The position numbers and the translations under genes are program-made. The notes beneath the pieces were generated by a model. The model had not been told where the DNA came from, searched no databases, and saw only the letters and a program-made list of their open reading frames with translations. From positions 13,971,915 to 14,035,914 of the forward strand of contig CAIIXF020000001.1 of assembly GCA_903813345.2 (NCBI GenBank): a stretch of 64,000 nt of DNA. The letters run 5' to 3'. Position 1 is the stretch's first letter. Each line of letters starts with the position of its first letter. This stretch comes from Owenia fusiformis. Its lineage: Eukaryota > Annelida > Polychaeta > Sabellida > Oweniidae. This document shows positions 58,860-64,000 of this stretch, in pieces.

Positions 58860-59137
58860 AGGGTGCTACGATAGGCTCCATATGGAGCCATATTAACTAC
58901 ATAATATCTTTCAGGACAATAGGCTCCTATTGGCACCATTATTTTTCTTCATCAATAAAATGGCGATATTTGCAGTTCTATTTAGTATTTTAACACCAAA
59001 TTTTGACAAGTTATTGAAAATTCAGAGAATATGTCCCGGGGTATATGTAATTTGCAGTTTTTCTCTGAAAAAACGCTCTTACTTTTCCGTCACCAGGCCA
59101 ACATTTTCCTCTTATATTCATGTCTGGAAAGGGTTAA

Positions 59138-60230
59138 GGGTTTTACATTCACCATTATGATTAATTCAACAGCTTAAAATGCTTGAAGAGTATCATGATG
59201 AAGTCTGTTTAGGACCTATGATCTCAGACTAAAATCCTAGAGGGTACCTGTGGTGTACATGTATAGCAAATAAACCAAAGCAGTATCGCTGGCCAATTAA
59301 CCATTCAGTGTTGTTATTGCTCAAAGTACAACTATAACAAATTTTGAAAACAGCTCTGAAAATTAAAGACAAAAGCTCATTCATTTTTCAATCTCACAAG
59401 ACAATTGATTGTCTATTCTGACCAGTCACTTACTTTCCTGTTAAATTGACACTTTGAGATTGGAAAATGAATTATTGAGCTATACATTAGTGATGTATTG
59501 GCAGTTCTCAAAATATTGTTTACCAAAACTCTATTTCAAAAGTCTATTTCTTCCAACGTTACCATGTTTCAGTCATAAAGATGAAACTTGGCAAATGAAT
59601 GTAATGATAATTATAATACTATGGAATTATTTAATTTATAATTTTTGTATGTTTTTAAAACATAAATTATGAATACATTCAGAATTGTAAGTGATATAAA
59701 ATAATCCAAATAAACTATTGTGTAGTGAGCTCAATTTCAACTGAACATTTATCTCAAACAATTGAAATATGAATTTAAGGTCTTAAAGACATTAAATTAC
59801 ATGAATTACAGCACATGTATTTACTATTTAAGAATCTGAACTACAAAATTAAAGTGTGTGTGTTTTTAAATGTATTATACAACTGTTGGGTTTGATTTCT
59901 ATAATATTTGGTAAATAAATGAGAATAAAATAAATATGATGAAAATTGACAAATGACTTGATTGTAAATAATAATATGCCCATATTATTCTCATGTCTAG
60001 AAATTGGTCCCAAACCAATTTTGACTCACTGTGCTAAAACAATGATTAACCATGACCCCATTTAAATAAATGGCATATCATTAAAAAGATGAGAAATGTG
60101 GCTTCAGGTGCATTGAATGAAAATCAGAACAACGGCAACGCCAAAGCGTAGCGAATCCCATCGAACAGAAATGGCTGGCATTTTTACATACGAAATATAT
60201 AGCAAATATCATAAAATAACACCCATAAGA
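59138..60230. other. Intergenic, nothing recognised
   Basis: AT-rich sequence with no accepted coding exon, RNA gene or clear repeat. Confidence 0.5.
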
Positions 60231-61205
60231 AAGGCCACCATTTTCAAAATGGTTGATCACTTGCCAAGTTGTCATCAGAAGTAATATGCTTTTAAGTAGC
60301 CACATTACATATAAAATTCTTAAAAGATTGCCAATGGTGGCCAAAATGGCCGCTTACTACTCAAAATGTCATAAGACAGTATGCAATCCTTACGAGTATT
60401 CGCATATCAAATATGAACAAAATCGCTCTATCACTTTATGAGTTATAATAAAAATGTAAAATAACACACATAAAAATGGTGGCCATTTTTCAAAATGGCC
60501 GACTACTCCGCAAAGTTTAATTAGACAATGTGCCATGCTTAAAGTATTCACATATCAAATATGAGCAAAATCGCTCCAATATTTTTCGAGTTATAGTAAA
60601 AAAAATGACAGCCTACTACGTGAAGTGTCATGAGACAGTGTGCTAGGCTTATGAGTATTCACATATCAAATATGAACAAAATAGCTTCAATACTGGTGGT
60701 AGAGCCCATGGTTATAGTAAAAAATGTAAAAATGGTGGCCATTTTTCAAAATGGCCGCCTACTACCCAAAGTGTCATTAGACAGTGTGCCATGCTTATAG
60801 TATTCACATATAAAATATGAACAAAATCGCTCTACTACTTTTTGAGTTATAGTAAAAAATGTAAAATAACACATGTAAAAATGGCGGCCATTTTTCAAAA
60901 TGGCCGCCTACTACCCAAAATGTCATTAGACATTGTCCCATGCTTAAAGCATTGACATACCAAATATAAACAAAATCGCTCCACTACTTTTTGACTTACA
61001 GTAAAAAATGTTAAATAACACACGTAAAAATGGCGGCCAACAATACTTCACCGAGCAATTCTACCCAAAATGTCATTAGACATTGTGCCATGCTTAAAGT
61101 ATTCACATACCAAATATGAACAAAATCGCTCCACTACTTTTCAAGTTACAGCAAAAATCGAAAAATGACGTGCAAAGGCAGCCATTTTTCAAGATGGCTG
61201 CCATG
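60231..61205. repeat. Degenerate tandem array, 130-150 bp unit
   Basis: About six to seven units. Each has a GGCGGCCATTTTTCAAAATG GCCGCC palindrome, then CTACTACCCAAAATGTCATT, AGACA-TGTGCCATGCTTA, AAAGTATTCACATA, CAAATATGAACAAAATCGCT, CCACTACTTTTTGAGTTATA and GTAAAAAATGTAAAATAACA. Palindromes are complete at 60478-60503, 60733-60758 and 60881-60908, and degraded near 60336, 61031 and 61177. Confidence 0.92.
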
Positions 61206-61565
61206 TATTTCTTCTAAATTTACATTTCTAGCTTAATCAATGTCCTATATAACTTTTTACATTTAAAACATATTGCTATTACAGTTTTATATGCAGTACC
61301 TAAATTACTGTAAAATCGGCACTAAAATGGCCGCCATTTTTAAATGAGTGGCCATTTTGAAAATCGGTTTTCGAGCAGAACTTCTACTTCTACCCCCATT
61401 GGGTATATGTGTACAAAATATGAACAAAATCGGGCCAATGGTATTTGAGTTATTGCCCGGACGTACGGACAGAGGCGTTCCCTATATCCCTCCGAACATC
61501 GTTCGATGGGATAAATATGCAGTCATCCCTGGTTTTGCACTTTTACGACTTGTACATAGAACGTG
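61206..61565. repeat. Array flank with ATGGCCGCCATTTT and a GGACGTACGGACAG tail
   Basis: A partial unit (AAAATGGCCGCCATTTTT at 61324, then AATATGAACAAAATCGGGCC) runs into GCCCGGACGTACGGACAGAG and CATCGTTCGATGGGATA, a style often seen at the ends of dispersed repeats in marine invertebrates. The open frame across it is repeat-derived. Confidence 0.6.
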
Positions 61566-62879
61566 GTAAAAGGACAGGTGAAGTAAGCCACTCTTAGCCC
61601 CCCTACATATATTGCGGGCAAGAAATTGAAGAAGTGTAACTTAAAATGTGATTTTTGATTTTGTCACTTTGGTTGTTTAAAGGTCAATTTTCAGAGAAGG
61701 TATTTTTGTATTTTTTTCTTCCAGGCCCAAATACTGTACTCCCACTAATATTTGATGCTATTATATTTCGCATTTTTAAATTTTGAGGCTATTATATTTT
61801 TTTTTACTAATGAACCTCTTTGTTGGTGAAATTTTCTCTGATGGAAGTTCCATTTTGTCCTAGAAACGTCGTCTTTCTAACTAGTGTACATCTCTAGTTG
61901 AACTTCCGGTTGAATAATAATAATACAAGATTATGTGATGGCTGTAACTTTTCTCATCAGGTCAGCCTAGATCAGAGGCAGAATTCTCATTATCTTCAAT
62001 TGAAAATGAGTGGTTGAGAGTTGATCAAATATTAGTGAGGTTGTGCTGCAATCTGCTATTAAAACAGCTGGGTGCAAATTGATTTCTTACTGAATGCCAT
62101 GTAATTTGATCTTATCTGTTGATTTTTTGTTTTACTGGGACATGGATATCACCCAATAGCATTAGTGACAGGTCATTTTGGGGACTGATCAATTATTTTA
62201 CCAACTTGTATTGAATGACCATGGAAAATAGTTATTTTGTATTTGGGAAATGTTGAGGCAAATGAAAATAAAGGCCAAATCAATAACTCATTGGAGCAGA
62301 TCTGAGCTTCCCAAGGTGATTGCCATTAATTTGGGATTAAACTAGATTATGGGAATTCCCTTAACTGTGGCTTGAGAAATTATATAAAGAGAAGGATTAA
62401 TATGGCAATATACTACATTCTACTAAATCGGGTCTAAGTCATTTCTCAGTATTTTTATGAAAGGCAGAATCAGATCTATAAGGGGTGACAAAATTGCAAG
62501 CTTTATGTATAATTGAGCTACCAATGTGTCTCTTACTAACTCAAATATATTATCTCCCAAAAGATCTGTGATATGTTGTCAATTGGTTATTTAACATTTT
62601 TAAGTTATTTGAGATTCAAAGTGCACCAAAAATGGGTGTAAAATGTTTTATATGGACAATTAAATACATTAGTTTTCCTCAAATAAAGTTTACAATCTTA
62701 GAAAAAGACATGACAAGGAATGATTTGAGCTCAAAATTCTTGTAAAATATAAACATTTTTTTGTCAAATCATGGTGACGATGATTGATCTGATACTGCCT
62801 TTAACATCAGACAATTTTGTGAAAAGTATTATTTTCAAAATATGAACTGTATGTATAGGGATTTGTAGGGCTTCATAAA
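61566..62879. other. Intergenic, nothing recognised
   Basis: AT-rich; I see no exon or RNA gene. It is downstream of RPS8. Confidence 0.5.
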
Positions 62880-63000
62880 CACAAGGCATTAACATACAAA
62901 ATGTCACCACAGGCCATTTGTTACAGACGTCAATCACCAAACACTGTCCACAAAAGTTGGGAGACCATAACAATATGTCGGCACTTGTTGTGGTGACATA
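62880..63000 (+). repeat. Dispersed repeat, ATGTCACCAC...GTGGTGACAT family
   Basis: ACAAGGCATTAACATACAAA, ATGTCACCAC, GCCATTTGTTACAGACGTC, CCATAACAATATGTCGGCAC and terminal TTGTGGTGACATA. Matches 34936-35077 in order and spacing. Confidence 0.8.
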
Positions 63001-63120
63001 ATAAATAAACCAGTCGAAACTTTGTAGCCAGTTGGGTATCATGGGTGTGTATTTCAACCAGATCCTACTTGTAATTCTTGGTACTATTCTCACATAACAC
63101 TCAGATTTCACTTGGTAAGA

Positions 63121-63126
63121 TTTATT
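63121..63126 (-). terminator. RPS8: RPS8 polyadenylation signal
   Basis: AATAAA on the minus strand, about 40 bp past the RPS8 stop codon, as expected for a short ribosomal-protein 3' UTR. Confidence 0.75.
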
Positions 63127-63164
63127 TGCTGTATCTGTTACTGTACATATTATTAGCAAAGAGT

Positions 63165-64000
63165 CTATTTGCCCTTCCTGGCCTTTATCTTACGGAGATA
63201 AAATTCAAGTTCTTTGCCTTCCAAGATGTAGCCGTCGCATCTACCACATTGTCCTGGTCTAGATGACACACATGCTGAAATTACAAGAAACAACTTAAAA
63301 TATTTCATTCATACAACAAAAAAGCGTAAAATTTCAATATAACCTTTGAAGAATTTTGCATTCCATGCCTAAAAGTTCCAGGTACATAACATGCTGGAAT
63401 ACATAGCATATCCAGGGAGGTGGATGGATATCATCTTTATTTACTACTATCTAGACTATTTGACTACCCCTGGGGTTAGGGAATATCTTCCCCAGTATCA
63501 AAAACTCCTTTTTTTAAATTTTGGAATCTTGAAAGTTAGCTATTGAATGTCTGTAAAACCTGAGTAGGTATGGAATACATCTGTTTTAGATACAAGCTTT
63601 ATCCCCCAGATATGTAAAAAAATGGCAAGCTAGGAAACAATTTTAACACACGTCATGCTGCAGTCAGTGTAACTATGACATATAGAAGGATCACAGAAGA
63701 GATTACAGTCAATACGACATGGCACTCCATCGTCTTCAAAATTTTCTTCATCCTGCAGTAGCGACCAAATATCAACAGTTGTGAATGAATTCAATTAATT
63801 TTGTAGTGAAAGAAGTTAAAAGATGAATTCGTTTAGTTAAAATACTGTATTGAAAATGAAGGACAATCAATCAACATGAAAATTGCATAGCAACTAATTC
63901 AAAATGATATCTATATGATGAAGCACGGGGGCCCGATTTGCACATTTCACTGATATTACTCGAAGGTTAGAAGAGTAGAAGGGGCTCACCTAAGACTCTT
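63165..64000 (-). CDS. RPS8: 40S ribosomal protein S8 (eS8), 3' end only
   Basis: Two exons are in the window: the end of one at 63990-64000 (running off the edge) and the last at 63165-63274. Joined at phase 1 they encode [20 protein letters not shown] followed by [19 protein letters not shown] and TAG at 63165-63167. The C-terminus of eukaryotic RPS8 is almost identical ([18 protein letters not shown]..., ending KIKARKGK). RPS8 is a structural protein of the small ribosomal subunit. Donor TTAG|GTGAGC; acceptor AATTTCAG. The remaining exons lie beyond position 64000. Confidence 0.96.
63658..63758 (-). ncRNA. SNORD46: C/D-box snoRNA, SNORD46 (U40)-like, in the RPS8 last intron
   Basis: On the minus strand: C-like box AGGATGA at 63754-63748, D box CTGA at 63667-63664, 91 nt from C to D, and a terminal stem CTGC/GCAG from the flanks. 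Immediately upstream of the D box, one base removed, is GTCATAGTTAC (63679-63669), an 11-nt complement of GUAACUAUGAC in helix 69 of 28S rRNA. By the +5 rule the target is the second A of GUAAC, the site I recall as guided by human SNORD46 and yeast snR63. Human RPS8 introns host SNORD46, as I recall. The C box departs from consensus at one position. Confidence 0.8.

Larger units (their letters stand above)
57668..59133. mobile_element. Possible 1.47-kb TTAA-flanked element carrying a large palindrome
   Basis: TTAA at 57664-57667 is followed by CCCTTTC; GGAAAGGG precedes TTAA at 59134-59137. TTAA target and CCC ends are the style of piggyBac elements. The matching ends are short (7-8 bp), so the outer boundary is tentative. 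The palindrome inside is certain. Confidence 0.4.

Noticed and set aside
61348-61569. 73-codon open frame, plus strand
   Set aside because: Falls entirely in the repeat tail of the GGCGGCC array.
63643-63752. Cys-rich or signal-peptide-like peptide in the RPS8 last intron ([10 protein letters not shown]... or a CDPSICHS frame)
   Set aside because: Short, no usable donor, and the same bases are better explained by the C/D-box snoRNA.

Overview
The window is animal nuclear DNA: AT-rich, with spliced genes, GT-AG introns, polyadenylation signals and many dispersed repeats. Gene content and repeat style suggest a marine invertebrate bilaterian, but I cannot name the species or phylum from this sequence alone.

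Layout. (1) Positions 1004-31662, minus strand, hold a large MTCL/SOGA-family gene (microtubule cross-linking factor). I resolved 23 constitutive coding exons, two alternative last exons and one alternative internal first exon; the frame is continuous through every junction and gives about 2538 or 2600 residues. (2) Positions 33227-48061, minus strand, hold a complete gamma-tubulin complex component 5 gene (TUBGCP5), 22 coding exons and 994 residues, all in phase. A 5'-truncated, frameshifted LINE lies in its intron 12, and several small non-autonomous transposons lie in other introns. (3) Positions 49664-54255 hold a complete Ty3/Gypsy-type LTR retrotransposon with two apparently identical 180-bp LTRs, a GTAAC target-site duplication and one open Gag-Pol frame of 1271 codons. 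(4) Positions 56346-57170, plus strand, hold an unrecognised 274-residue protein on an exon with a spliced 5' UTR. (5) From 57.6 to 61.6 kb is a repeat district: a roughly 1.2-kb palindrome inside a possible TTAA-flanked element, then a degenerate tandem array of a 130-150 bp unit with GGCGGCCATTTT palindromes. (6) The right edge carries the 3' end of RPS8 (minus strand). Its last intron contains a C/D-box snoRNA whose guide matches helix 69 of 28S rRNA, like the SNORD46/U40 that vertebrates carry in RPS8.

How they fit together. The two long genes are neighbours on one strand and both encode microtubule-organising proteins, but I see no evidence that this pairing is more than coincidence. TUBGCP5 and the unknown plus-strand gene are divergent, and the LTR element sits in the space between them. 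I found no CRISPR, operon or bacterial-style system. The most notable items are the RPS8-intron snoRNA, the internal promoter/first exon of MTCL, the triplicated splice donor at the end of MTCL exon 8, the young LTR element and the large palindrome.
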